A stretch of 64,000 bases of DNA from Streptomyces typhae. Its GTDB lineage: Bacteria > Actinomycetota > Actinomycetes > Streptomycetales > Streptomycetaceae. The stretch is from NCBI RefSeq assembly GCF_009755605.1, contig NZ_WPNZ01000004.1, positions 1 to 64,000 of the forward strand, given 5' to 3'. The translations under genes and the position numbers were made by a program. Positions 1 through 7,676 of the stretch are shown here, one piece after another. Every line of letters starts with the position of its first letter. Position 1 is the stretch's first letter. The notes under the pieces are model-generated. The model was not told the origin of the DNA. It saw nothing but the letters and a program-made list of their open reading frames with translations, and ran no database searches.

Positions 1-196
1 GGCCGATCAGCCAATGCGCCACACGATTCGCACGCTCATTCAACTCCCCGTACGACCACGCACGAACAGCCGACTCCACGCCCAGCGACCCCGGCCCCTC
101 GGCCACCCGCGCCTCGAACAACGCGGGGAAGGTGGTCAGAGGTCGCGGTGCCTCGGCTGAAGAACCAACAGCGGAAGAGACTTGACGGTCGGTCAC
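1..196 (-). CDS. NRPS, N-terminal start of an adenylation domain (truncated by window edge)
   Basis: About 65 residues are visible. After a short polar leader the protein enters the front of an AMP-binding domain: a TFPALFEARVAEGP stretch followed by YGELNERANRVAHWLI, the A1/A2-region pattern of NRPS adenylation domains. The GTG start at 196 has a GGAG ribosome-binding site about 7 nt upstream. No condensation domain precedes the adenylation domain, so this protein looks like an initiating module or a stand-alone A domain. The rest lies beyond the left edge, so substrate and length are unknown. It is read away from the large NRPS at the right end and 62 kb from it; whether the two serve the same product cannot be told here. 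Confidence 0.85.
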   Translation of the reverse strand, partial: MTDRQVSSAVGSSAEAPRPLTTFPALFEARVAEGPGSLGVESAVRAWSYGELNERANRVAHWLIG

Positions 197-1537
197 GAAA
201 GCTCCAGAAGCTCAAAACGGTGTGCGGGAGTCGAGTGGCGTCGGCGCGGCGAGGAACGCGGGGCCGATGAGGCAAAGAACCCCGCACGGGTGTCTCTGCC
301 GCTGCCGGAGGCGCGGGTGGGACCGGTGGCGGCAGCCACCGCTTCGGTCACCGGGGCCTGCGGCGCGTCGTTGCGCAGCATGAACTCAAGTCGTTCGGCA
401 TCAACCAGTTGTTCGACAGAGGGCAGGGGTCTTCCCCGTGCGCTCCGGGGCGGCGCCGGGGAGCACCGGCACCGCTGTCGACGTCATGACTCGCTGCCGC
501 ACGACCGGTTCTCGCATTTCCCCCGGTCGGCGATGGCGGCTCCGCGCCATTGAGCTCCCCCTTCAATGAACTGTGCTCAAAAGAGCCCGGAGCGTTCACC
601 CCCACAGTGGTGATCCACGGCCCAGCGACCCGATCGCCGGGTGACCGCTCCGACTCTTCTCACTCGAGGCCCCGCAACGAGAGTGCGTGCCCAGGGGCCA
701 ATGCCCCCGCATCCCCGTCGCGTGTTCCTCACGCCGCTACCGAACAGGCGATTGCTGGGCGCCTGTTTCGTTGGTTTTCGGTTCGGCCGGGACGCTCACC
801 CCGTTCCTCGAGCGACCCCCGAACACCAGCAAAGACTCCGTCCTGCGGGCCGAGGAGTCAAGCGCCTTCAGAACCCGGTCGGACTGCTGACGGAATCTTA
901 AACCGCGCCATGGTTACGGGACTTGGACGCCTCGGTCCGGAGGATGTGAACAACAGGTGGGCGAGGCGCCGTCAACCCTTCTCGCGCCTTCGCCGCAAGG
1001 GGCCCTGAGCATTGCCGCAGGGGTGTCGGAGCATTGCGTGAAGGGCGCGCCCGGTGAATATCACGGGCAGGATCTTCCACAAACCGGGGAACCGTTTCGC
1101 CGAGTTATCAAGAACACGCGTCAAGGTTTCCTATGGACGGCGGAGTTCTTCTGGACGGAGCGGTGATCCGCATATTCGGCACACCGCGGTGACAGAACTC
1201 AGAAGACTGCTTTTCGCGGTCCGGCGGTGAGCCTATGAGGGCTCCGCTCCCCCTAGCAAGGTCACGGCACCGGGTGTCCCGTCAGCAGGACACCAAGCCC
1301 GTAATGACCTATTTATCACCCTATAACATCCCACAAAACGGACTCCTCCCTCCCGGTTCACCGACTCTGTCCCGCGGGGCGGGCACAGCGATCGCGAGGC
1401 GGGCACGGCACTCGTGACTCGCGAGGCGGGCGCGGCACTCGTGCGGCGGGCGCGGGCCGCAACCTCCTCGCAACGTCCGAGGCCCTTCACTGGACGGCGC
1501 AGGGACGACTCGCCCACGGACGGGAGACCCACGAGCC
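197..1537. other. 1.3-kb stretch without a convincing gene
   Basis: This region separates the left NRPS start from the DUF779 gene. Open frames of up to about 150 codons exist, but their translations are rich in R, P and S with no recognisable domain and no good ribosome-binding site. Composition is visibly less GC-rich than the flanking genes. An AT-rich patch at about 1300-1345, including TATTTATCACC and CTATAACATCC, could hold promoter elements, and a 25-bp direct repeat sits at 1392-1443. The left part presumably carries the promoter of the NRPS gene that starts at 196, but I cannot assign a specific -35/-10 pair. Confidence 0.5.
1392..1443. repeat. 25-bp direct repeat, two copies
   Basis: Two 25-nt copies at 1392-1416 and 1419-1443 differ at one position (GGGCACGG versus GGGCGCGG) and begin every 27 nt. 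A partial related copy precedes them near 1376-1390. They lie about 95 bp upstream of the DUF779 start, a position suited to a regulatory role, but no function can be read from the sequence. Confidence 0.6.
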
Positions 1538-1894
1538 ATGGCTGACACCCCGCGCGTGGAGCTGACGCCGGCCGCCGCCGACCTGGTGCGGCAGCTCCGG
1601 CAGGCCCACGGTCCGCTGATGTTCCACCAGTCCGGCGGCTGCTGCGACGGCAGCGCGCCGATGTGCTACCCCGACGGAGAGTTCCGCACGGGTGACTCCG
1701 ACGTCCTGCTCGCGTCGCTCACCGTGCCGGGGGTGGCGGAGCCAGTACCGTTCTGGATGTCCAAGACCCAGTTCGAGGTGTGGAGCCACACCCGGCTCAT
1801 CGTCGACGTGGTGGCGGGCCGGGGCAGCGGCTTCTCGCTGGAGGCGCCCGAAGGGGTGCGTTTCCTCATCCGTTCCCGGCTGGTCGGCGGCTAG
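1538..1894 (+). CDS. DUF779 family protein
   Basis: This 118-residue protein matches the DUF779 family in length. It shows the family's Cys-containing core HQSGGCCDGSAPMC near residues 28-41 and the later WSHTRLIVDVVAGRGSGFSLE stretch in the second half. DUF779 genes are commonly found next to NAD-dependent aldehyde or alcohol dehydrogenases. Here the nearest gene is a secreted glycosidase, and an aldehyde dehydrogenase occurs only 40 kb away. The paired cysteines could bind a metal or act in redox chemistry, but the biochemical role is unknown. It is probably cytoplasmic, with no signal peptide or membrane segment. The ATG at 1538 lies in a plausible context, and the 25-bp direct repeat lies upstream. 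Confidence 0.85.
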   Translation: MADTPRVELTPAAADLVRQLRQAHGPLMFHQSGGCCDGSAPMCYPDGEFRTGDSDVLLASLTVPGVAEPVPFWMSKTQFEVWSHTRLIVDVVAGRGSGFSLEAPEGVRFLIRSRLVGG

Positions 1895-1911
1895 CCACCA
1901 CCGTCTGGTCA

Positions 1912-1965
1912 AGTCCCCCTGGCACTGGGAAGGTTGGGCGGCCCGACTCCTATCAGAGGGGGACT
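1912..1965 (+). promoter_or_regulatory. Inverted repeat that could mask the ribosome-binding site of the next gene
   Basis: AGTCCCCCT at 1912-1920 is perfectly complementary to AGGGGGACT at 1957-1965. The right arm contains the purine-rich ribosome-binding site just before the GTG start at 1967. In the transcript the 9-bp helix with a 36-nt loop would hide that site. It could also act as a weak terminator behind the DUF779 gene. The function is inferred. Confidence 0.45.
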
Positions 1966-1966
1966 C

Positions 1967-3259
1967 GTGACACGACGTACGCAGCGCGGTGGACGGTGCA
2001 GAACCGGCTCCCGGAGGTGGGCGGGCGGCAGAGCCGCGCTGACCCTGCTCACGGCTCTGACCACACTGGCCGGTGTCGCTCTCACGGGAGCGGTGCCGGC
2101 CGGTGCCGTTTCCGGCGGCGCTGTCGGCGACCCGTCGGGGAACACCCGGATCGCCCCCGGAGTGGCCTACCGCGACTACGACATCCCGGCCGCGAACGGC
2201 ACCGCCCACGCCCATGTCCTGGACGTGAACCTGCGCGACCCGCGCGTACGCGTCGGCCTGCTCCACCCGGGTGCCGTCGGTGCCCGGCAAGCGGTGTCCG
2301 CGATGGCGGACCGGGCGGGCGCGGTCGCGGGCGTGAACGGGGACTTCTTCAACATCACGGAGACCCAGCACCCCGGCGTCGAGGCGACGGGCGCGCCCGT
2401 CGGCCCCGCCGTCGCGTCCGGCCGCCCGCTGAAGGCGGCCGTTCCCGACGGCCAGCGGTTCGGGCCCGCCCTGCCGCCCGGCACCACCACCGAGGACGTC
2501 CTCGGTGTGGGCGTCGACGGCAGGGCCCGTCTCGACCGTATGAGCCTGGACGGCCGCATCGACTCACGGCAGGGGCGGCTGCCGCTGCGGGGCCTCAACC
2601 AGTACGCGCTCGCGGAGGGATCGATCGGGGCGTTCACCAGCCTGTGGGGCACCACCTCACGGGTCCGCGCGACCTGCGGCACCGACACCGACCGGGGCGC
2701 GCCGTGCAGTACGGACACCTACGAGGTGACGGTGCGGCAGGGCCGGGTGGCGGAGCGGGCCGAGACGCCGGGCCGCGGCGCCATCGCGGCGGACACCACG
2801 GTCCTCGTCGGCCGCGAGGCGGGCGCCCGGGAACTGCGCAAGCTGGCCGTCGGCGAGCGGGTCCAGGTGCGGCACCGGCTCGTCGCGTCCGCCTCGCGGG
2901 TGCCGTACGGATTCGCCGTCGGCGGCTATCCGGTGCTGCGGGACGGCGCGCCGCTGCCCGGACTCGACGGCCGGGTCTCCGCGGTGCGCACCGCCGCGGG
3001 CGTCTCCGCCGACGGCAGACGACTGTTCCTGCTGGCCCTGGACGGCGCCGCCGAGTACCGCACCGGTCTGACGATCGCCGAGGTCGCCGCCGCTCTGCGC
3101 GCCCTCGGTGCGGACGACGGGTTCAGCCTGGACGGCGGCGGCTCGAGCACGCTGGCCGCGCGGGCGCCGGGCGCGCCCGCGGTGTCGGTGCGCAACCATC
3201 CGAGCGGCGGCGCGGAACGGCCCGTGCCCAACGGCATCGCGGTGTTCTCCGGCAAGTAG
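1967..3259 (+). CDS. Secreted phosphodiester glycosidase (NAGPA-domain) family protein
   Basis: The 430-residue protein begins with an Arg-rich n-region (TRRTQRGGR, SRRW) and a hydrophobic core (LTLLTALTTLAGVALTGAV) ending near AGAVS, so it is probably exported, possibly by Tat. The mature part has the signature blocks of the phosphodiester glycosidase domain (formerly DUF2233): VNGDFFN near residue 123 and SLDGGGSSTLA near residue 387, with GGYPVL between. Relatives include the mammalian uncovering enzyme NAGPA and bacterial exopolysaccharide or cell-wall enzymes; the substrate here is unknown. I chose GTG 1967 over upstream codons because GAGGGGGA precedes it and the signal peptide then starts at a sensible point. 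An inverted repeat overlaps that ribosome-binding site. Confidence 0.85.
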   Translation: MTRRTQRGGRCRTGSRRWAGGRAALTLLTALTTLAGVALTGAVPAGAVSGGAVGDPSGNTRIAPGVAYRDYDIPAANGTAHAHVLDVNLRDPRVRVGLLHPGAVGARQAVSAMADRAGAVAGVNGDFFNITETQHPGVEATGAPVGPAVASGRPLKAAVPDGQRFGPALPPGTTTEDVLGVGVDGRARLDRMSLDGRIDSRQGRLPLRGLNQYALAEGSIGAFTSLWGTTSRVRATCGTDTDRGAPCSTDTYEVTVRQGRVAERAETPGRGAIAADTTVLVGREAGARELRKLAVGERVQVRHRLVASASRVPYGFAVGGYPVLRDGAPLPGLDGRVSAVRTAAGVSADGRRLFLLALDGAAEYRTGLTIAEVAAALRALGADDGFSLDGGGSSTLAARAPGAPAVSVRNHPSGGAERPVPNGIAVFSGK

Positions 3260-3260
3260 C

Positions 3261-3455
3261 TCACGGGTGGATGCCGCTGACGATGTCCGCCGTCGCCGTC
3301 ATGCCGTTGTGGATGGTGGGCGCCACGCTCGTGCTCGCGAGGTAGAAGCCGAGCAGCCCGCACACCACGGCGTGCGACACCTTCATGCCGCCGTTGCGCA
3401 GCAGGACAGCCGCCACGATCGCGAGCAACAGTCCCACGGAAATCGACACAGCCAC
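3261..3455 (-). CDS. Small hydrophobic membrane peptide, 64 residues
   Basis: The peptide has two hydrophobic stretches, one near residues 2-18 (SISVGLLLAIVAAVLLR) and one near 24-42 (HAVVCGLLGFYLASTSVA), joined by a short NGGMKVS turn. This suggests a two-segment or hairpin membrane protein. A strong GGAGGAGG sequence sits just upstream; of the tandem GTG codons the one at 3455 has the better spacing (about 6 nt), while the one at 3458 is the alternative. It resembles small conserved streptomycete proteins that I recall seeing near plasmid or ICE transfer genes, but no other mobile-element gene is present here. Its stop is one base from the stop of the convergent glycosidase gene. Function unknown. 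Confidence 0.7.
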   Translation of the reverse strand: MAVSISVGLLLAIVAAVLLRNGGMKVSHAVVCGLLGFYLASTSVAPTIHNGMTATADIVSGIHP

Positions 3456-3583
3456 CACGGACCTCCTCCGCCACGCCGGAATCACGCCTTTCGGCCGCAA
3501 GTGTGGCGTAGCGGAGGGTTTGTCCGGGTGACCGGCGTGTCTGCCGGACGAGTGGTTTCCCGGGAATCCGGGCGTATCGGCCG

Positions 3584-4507
3584 TTACCTTCCGCGGGCGT
3601 CGAGGAACGTCTGGAGGCCTGCCAGGTCGTCGGTGTTGAGGTGGTCGACACCGGCGGCGAGGAGTTCGCCCCACACCGCGTCGCGGGCGGGGCCCGGCAG
3701 GTCGGGGGTGGCCCAGAAGCGGACGCGCTGCCCCCGCCGGTGTGCGGCGGAGACGATGCCGCGCAGCTTCGCACGTTCGGCGGACGGGATCGGCCCGACG
3801 CCCCGCCAGGTGAAGTTGAGCGACCAGTTGTCGCTGATGAGCGGGATGAACGAGGCGGGGGCCGCGGTGCCGAGATCGGCGAGCCTGCCGTCGTAGAAGG
3901 CGCGGCGCACCCGCTGCGCCTCCATCGGCCCGCGGGCGGCGCGGTCGCCGGAGATCACGGCGGTGACGGCGGAGCGGCGCACCTTTCCGTCGGTGTACGT
4001 CGTGAACAGGTGCCGGTGGCGGCGCAGTTGCCGATCCAGTTCGCGGTACGTCGACGCGCCCTCGGTCTTGATGTCGATCAGGAGCTGGAACTGTCCGTGC
4101 CAGTGCCGGTACACCGAGCCCTGGTGGCTGCGGACGCGGGCGGCGAGCGGGTCCAGGTAGAGCGACGCGAGGGTGCGGGTCGGGTCGAGGTCCTCCGGGT
4201 CGTGGGCGACGAGGAGCTCGCCGCCGACGAGGAAGATGTCGGCCTCGACGCTGGTGAAGCGGTGATCCAGGGCGTCGAGGAGGGGGCGGGGGTGCTCGTA
4301 GTCGTTGTGCGCGTGGGCCTGGGCGAGAGGACGGCGGCGGTGCCGACGCGATCCCGCGGGTCCGGCGCCCGGGGCCTGCGCGGCCGCGGTGGCCGGGGAC
4401 TGCGCGGCCGGGGCCGGGGTGTCCGCGTGGGCCACACCCGGCGCGGCGACGCCGGTGGCGACGGCCGCGCCGAGGGTGGTCAGGGCTCTGCGACGGGTGA
4501 GGGCCAT
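3584..4507 (-). CDS. Secreted GDPD/PI-PLC-like phosphodiesterase family protein
   Basis: The protein has 307 residues. The N-terminus carries a Tat-like signal (LTRRRALTTLGAAVATGVAAPG, cleavage near AHA). The mature domain opens with AHAHNDYEHPRPLLDAL and VEADIFLVGGELLVAHD, the His/Glu/Asp-rich start of TIM-barrel phosphodiesterases of the GDPD/PI-PLC superfamily, and LLIDIKTEG follows further on. Such enzymes cleave phosphodiesters of glycerophospholipids or cell-wall polymers, which may link it to the neighbouring secreted phosphodiester glycosidase, though the genes are not in one operon. ATG 4507 follows a GGAG ribosome-binding site. The exact substrate is not predictable, and the family includes AIM6-like members of unknown activity. 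Confidence 0.8.
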   Translation of the reverse strand: MALTRRRALTTLGAAVATGVAAPGVAHADTPAPAAQSPATAAAQAPGAGPAGSRRHRRRPLAQAHAHNDYEHPRPLLDALDHRFTSVEADIFLVGGELLVAHDPEDLDPTRTLASLYLDPLAARVRSHQGSVYRHWHGQFQLLIDIKTEGASTYRELDRQLRRHRHLFTTYTDGKVRRSAVTAVISGDRAARGPMEAQRVRRAFYDGRLADLGTAAPASFIPLISDNWSLNFTWRGVGPIPSAERAKLRGIVSAAHRRGQRVRFWATPDLPGPARDAVWGELLAAGVDHLNTDDLAGLQTFLDARGR

Positions 4508-4832
4508 GGGTGTCTCCAGGGGACGGTGGATACGGGTGCGAGCGAGCGGAGCCGGACCCGTGGGGCCGGGAGCCCCAGTGAGTATGAGGCCCGGGCCGCT
4601 CCACGAAACCCCCCTGCCCTGGGAGTTGCCGCTATCGACGCCGTGCGTTCACCGGGTCCGCTCACCTTGCCTGCCGTACGTCCCCCGGCGCGAGGAGCAG
4701 CCGCCTCGGGCACGAGGAGCAGCCGCCTCAACACGTCCGCCACGCACGTCCGGCGCTCCCTGCACACCCGGCACGACGAAGCCGCCTGCCCGGTTTCCCC
4801 CGTGGGCAGACGGCTCGCATCGCGTGTCCAGA

Positions 4833-4883
4833 GGTCGGAGCCGGAGCAGGCGACATGGTGCTCTACCGCTGAGCTACGCCGAC
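4833..4883 (-). pseudogene. tRNA-like 5' half (acceptor strand and D arm), placed after the 3' half
   Basis: GTCGGCG at 4883-4877 is followed by TA, then a D arm GCTC-AGCGGTA-GAGC, the classic 5' start of a tRNA. The 7-nt strand pairs at all seven positions (one G-U) with CGTCGAC of the upstream 3' half, so together they would make a tRNA acceptor stem in permuted gene order. After GAGCACCA the sequence does not form a proper anticodon arm and ends in CTCCGACC, which can also pair with GGTCGG. It may be a decayed tandem tRNA remnant (glycine-tRNA-like in places) or a permuted tRNA; function is unproven. Confidence 0.55.
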
Positions 4884-4888
4884 CCGAG

Positions 4889-4934
4889 GTCGACGACGGG
4901 ATTCGAACCCGCGACCGCCCGTTCCCAAACGAAG
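4889..4934 (-). pseudogene. tRNA-like 3' half (anticodon-arm remnant, T arm, 3' acceptor strand)
   Basis: Read on the minus strand there is a proline-tRNA-like anticodon loop TTTGGGA, a 5-nt variable region, a perfect T arm (stem GCGGG/CCCGT around TTCGAAT) and a 3' acceptor strand CGTCGAC followed by C. The anticodon stem pairs poorly and no matching 5' acceptor or D arm lies upstream in the normal order, so this is not a complete canonical tRNA gene. The missing 5' part appears to lie immediately downstream, after a 5-nt spacer (see the next entry). Confidence 0.6.
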
Positions 4935-4997
4935 TAGCCCGCCCCTTCGCACCTGGACGCCTCCACCGTAGCGGGGGCCGCGCGCAGGGGCACGGGA

Positions 4998-5699
4998 TTA
5001 TTCCGCTGCCGGGTGTGCGGCGGAACCGCCGGTAGCGCCGGTAGCGCCGGTCAACTCGCGCCACTCCACGGTCCGTTCGCACCACCGCTCGAGGAGCACC
5101 CGGTCGTGGCCCACGGCCAGCAGCCCCGCGCCGCTCGCCGCGCGGTACTCCTCGACGACGGCCACGAGCGCGGCCGTCGTGGAGGCGTCCAGCATGGCCG
5201 TCATCTCGTCGCAGATCAGCCAGCGCGGGCGCAGGACGAGCGCGCGGGCCAGGCAGGCGCGCTGGAGCTGGCCGTCGCTCACCTCGTGCGGGCGGCGGCC
5301 GAGCAGGTCCGCGCCCAGGCCGACGGTGCGCGCGAGCTCCGGCACCCGCTCCGGGACGTCGGCGGCGCGCCCGGTGGCCCGCAGCGGCTCCGCGACGATC
5401 TGGGCGAGGGACAGGCGCGGGTCGGCCGAGAGGCGCGGCTGCTGGAAAACGACGCCGAACGCGGTGCGCCGGTCGCGGGGGGCCCGGTGCCGCCAGCCGT
5501 GGACCGGTTCGCCGTCGACGACGACCTGCCCCCGGTCCGGCCGGTGCAGGAGCGCGGCGACCCGTGCGAGGGTCGACTTGCCGCAGCCGCTGGGCCCGAG
5601 CAGGCCGACGGACTCGCCGGGCGCGACGGTGAGGCTGACGTCGCGGACGACGGGGTCGCGGCGGTCGTACCCGGCCGTGAGGGAGCGCAGTTCAAGCAC
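4998..5699 (-). CDS. Peptide-type ABC transporter ATP-binding protein (OppF/DppF position)
   Basis: This 233-residue ATPase is the last gene of a five-gene importer operon. Walker A is GPSGCGKST near residue 35, the Q-loop lies in VVFQQPRLS, the signature is degenerate (VSDGQLQR instead of LSGGQ) and Walker B is WLICDEMTAMLD. It lacks the C-terminal Cys-rich oligopeptide-binding extension of full-length OppF, so it is short for the family. Its start ATG overlaps the end of the preceding ATPase gene by 8 bp, indicating translational coupling. It should energise import together with the other ATPase as a heterodimer on the cytoplasmic face. Substrate is unknown (peptide, nickel or another small solute). 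Confidence 0.88.
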   Translation of the reverse strand: MLELRSLTAGYDRRDPVVRDVSLTVAPGESVGLLGPSGCGKSTLARVAALLHRPDRGQVVVDGEPVHGWRHRAPRDRRTAFGVVFQQPRLSADPRLSLAQIVAEPLRATGRAADVPERVPELARTVGLGADLLGRRPHEVSDGQLQRACLARALVLRPRWLICDEMTAMLDASTTAALVAVVEEYRAASGAGLLAVGHDRVLLERWCERTVEWRELTGATGATGGSAAHPAAE

Positions 5700-6747
5700 G
5701 GGGGGCCTCCAGCGCGGCGGTGACCGGGTGATGGCAGGCGACCCCGGCCCCGGCGGACACGGGAACGGCCCCGGTGGACGCGCCCCCGGCCCCGGTGGAC
5801 AGGGGGACGCCCCCGGTGAGCGCGGGGACGGTCCCGCACGCCGCGTCCGCGCGGTCGCACCGGGCGGCGAACGCGCAGCCGCCGGGCAGCGCGGACAGCT
5901 CGGGCGGCATGCCGGGGATGGGCGTGAACTCCCGCTCGGGCAGGGCGTTCAGGAGGCCGCGCGCGTAGGGGTGGCGCGGCCCGGCGTCGCCGAAGAAGTC
6001 GTCCGCGGCGGCGATCTCGACGACGCGGCTCGCGTACATCACGGCGACGCGGTCGGCGATGCGCTCGGCGGCCGCGAGGTCGTGGGTGATCAGGAGCAGG
6101 GCGCGGTCGTCGCCGACGTGGCGGCGCAGTTCGTCGACGGTGCGGTCGACGAGCTCCCGGTCGAGTCCCGTGGTGGGCTCGTCGGCGAGGAGCAGCGGGG
6201 CGTCGCCGATCAGGGCGAGGGCGGTCGCGGCGCGCTGGGCGAGGCCGCCGGACAGCTCGTGCGGGTAGCGGTCGAGGTGGCCGAGCGGGAAGGAGGCGCG
6301 CTCGGCGGCGGCCGCCGCGGCCTTGCGCAGGTCGGGCCTGCGGACCCCGGCGAGTTCCCGCAGGGTCTCCTCCAGTTGGGAGCGCACGGTCCGCACGGGC
6401 GTCAGGTGCGCGGCGGGGCTCTGCGGCACGAGGCCGACGCGCCGTCCGCGCACGGTGCGGGCGAGGGTGCGCTCGTCGGCGGTGAGCAGGTCGGTGCCGT
6501 CGCCGAGGAGGGCGGCGCCTGCGGTCTCGGCGTTCTCGGGCAGCAGGCCGAGCAGCGCGGAGGCGAGCACCGACTTGCCGCAGCCGCTCTCGCCGACGAG
6601 GGCCAGGCACTCCCCCGCGGCCAGGTCGAAGCGGGCGTCGGTGACGGCGGCCACATGGGTGCCGCCGTGCATGCGGAAGCGCACGGAGAGCCCCCGCACC
6701 GAGAGGGCGGGCGCCGGCGCGCCGGCGGGGGGAACGGGCCCGGTCAC
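5692..6747 (-). CDS. Peptide-type ABC transporter ATP-binding protein (OppD/DppD position)
   Basis: The 351-residue ATPase has Walker A GESGCGKS, signature LSGGLAQRAATAL and Walker B LLLADEPTTGLD. After the nucleotide-binding domain comes the oligopeptide-transporter C-terminal motif, with PGGCAFAARCDRADAACG and a later CHHP, a Cys cluster seen in OppD/DppD proteins that can hold an Fe-S cluster. GTG 6747 was chosen because it overlaps the stop of the upstream permease as GTGA and has a GGAG ahead of it. It pairs with the shorter ATPase downstream and should dock on the two permeases. Confidence 0.9.
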   Translation of the reverse strand: MTGPVPPAGAPAPALSVRGLSVRFRMHGGTHVAAVTDARFDLAAGECLALVGESGCGKSVLASALLGLLPENAETAGAALLGDGTDLLTADERTLARTVRGRRVGLVPQSPAAHLTPVRTVRSQLEETLRELAGVRRPDLRKAAAAAAERASFPLGHLDRYPHELSGGLAQRAATALALIGDAPLLLADEPTTGLDRELVDRTVDELRRHVGDDRALLLITHDLAAAERIADRVAVMYASRVVEIAAADDFFGDAGPRHPYARGLLNALPEREFTPIPGMPPELSALPGGCAFAARCDRADAACGTVPALTGGVPLSTGAGGASTGAVPVSAGAGVACHHPVTAALEAPRA

Positions 6748-7676
6748 AGCATCAGCTCCGATCGACGGCGCGGGTTGATCCGGTCGCGCCAGGCGCCCGC
6801 GAGGCCCGCGATCGCGAGGGTCGGCACGATGATGAACAGGCCGGGGAAGAGCGTCGGCCACCAGTCGCCCGCAAGCAGGGAGCTGCGGGCGCCCTGCACG
6901 AGGGTGCCGAGGCTCGCCTGGTGGGTAGGCAGGCCGAGGCCGAGGAAGGACAGGGCGGACTCGTGCCAGATGGCGTGCGGGACCATCAGGACGGCGGCGA
7001 GGCCTGCCTGCGGCAGCACACCCGGCAGCAGGTGCCGCACGGTGACGCGCCACCGGGACGCCCCGCCGGAGATGGCCGCGTCGACGTAGGGGCGCGAGCG
7101 CAGCGACAGGACCTCGGCGCGCACGATGCGGGCCGTGGACAGCCAGTGCGTGAGCGCCACGGAGATCACCACCGGCCAGACGCCCGGCCGGAACATCGCC
7201 ACGATGAAGATGCCGAGCAGCAGGTGCGGCACGGAGGAGAAGACGTCGACGAGCCGCATGACGACGCGGTCCACCCAGCCGCCCGCGGAGGCGGCGAGCG
7301 CGCCCACGGCGGTGCCGATGACGGTGGCCACGACGGCGGCGACCACCCCGACGAGGAGGGAGACGCGGAGCCCGTACACGCAGCGGACGAGCAGGTCGCG
7401 GCCCACGTCGTCGGTGCCGAACGGATGCGCCGCGGAGGGCGGCAGGAGCTTGTCGGCGAGGTGCACGGCCTGCTCGTCGAGGGCGACGAGCGGCGGCACG
7501 ATCAGGACGGCGAGGACGACCGCCGTGACGATCGCGGCGGAGCTCCCCACGCGCCAGGCGCGGGTGGAGCGGGAGGCCTTGCGCGCACCCGCGAGGGACC
7601 GGCCCGCCACGGGGCGCCAGCGCGTCACCGGGTCGGCCGCCGTGCCGGGGCCGGTGGTCGCCTCGGTGTCAGCCAT
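6744..7676 (-). CDS. Peptide-type ABC transporter permease (DppC-like)
   Basis: This 310-residue integral membrane protein has an N-terminal segment near residues 46-66 (AAIVTAVVLAVLIVPPLVAL) and then the hallmark FGTDDVGRDLLVRCVYGLRVSL of DppC/OppC permeases, followed by about five more helices. The EAA-like cytoplasmic loop that touches the ATPase reads AAISGGASRWRVTVRHLLPG. It overlaps both neighbours by a few bases. Together with the upstream permease it forms the translocation pore of the importer. Confidence 0.9.
   Translation of the reverse strand: MADTEATTGPGTAADPVTRWRPVAGRSLAGARKASRSTRAWRVGSSAAIVTAVVLAVLIVPPLVALDEQAVHLADKLLPPSAAHPFGTDDVGRDLLVRCVYGLRVSLLVGVVAAVVATVIGTAVGALAASAGGWVDRVVMRLVDVFSSVPHLLLGIFIVAMFRPGVWPVVISVALTHWLSTARIVRAEVLSLRSRPYVDAAISGGASRWRVTVRHLLPGVLPQAGLAAVLMVPHAIWHESALSFLGLGLPTHQASLGTLVQGARSSLLAGDWWPTLFPGLFIIVPTLAIAGLAGAWRDRINPRRRSELML

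Noticed and set aside
550..1008. A 152-codon plus-strand frame in the left intergenic region
   Set aside because: Its composition (Arg, Pro, Ser rich) is like chance frames in GC-rich DNA, no domain is recognisable and there is no ribosome-binding site.
3261..3455. Evidence of an integrated plasmid or ICE from the small membrane peptide
   Set aside because: One small peptide of vague resemblance is not enough; no integrase, replication or transfer gene and no clear attachment-site duplication was found nearby.
4889..4934. An ordinary proline tRNA gene
   Set aside because: The anticodon loop and T arm fit, but the 5' acceptor strand and D arm are absent upstream and the anticodon stem pairs poorly.
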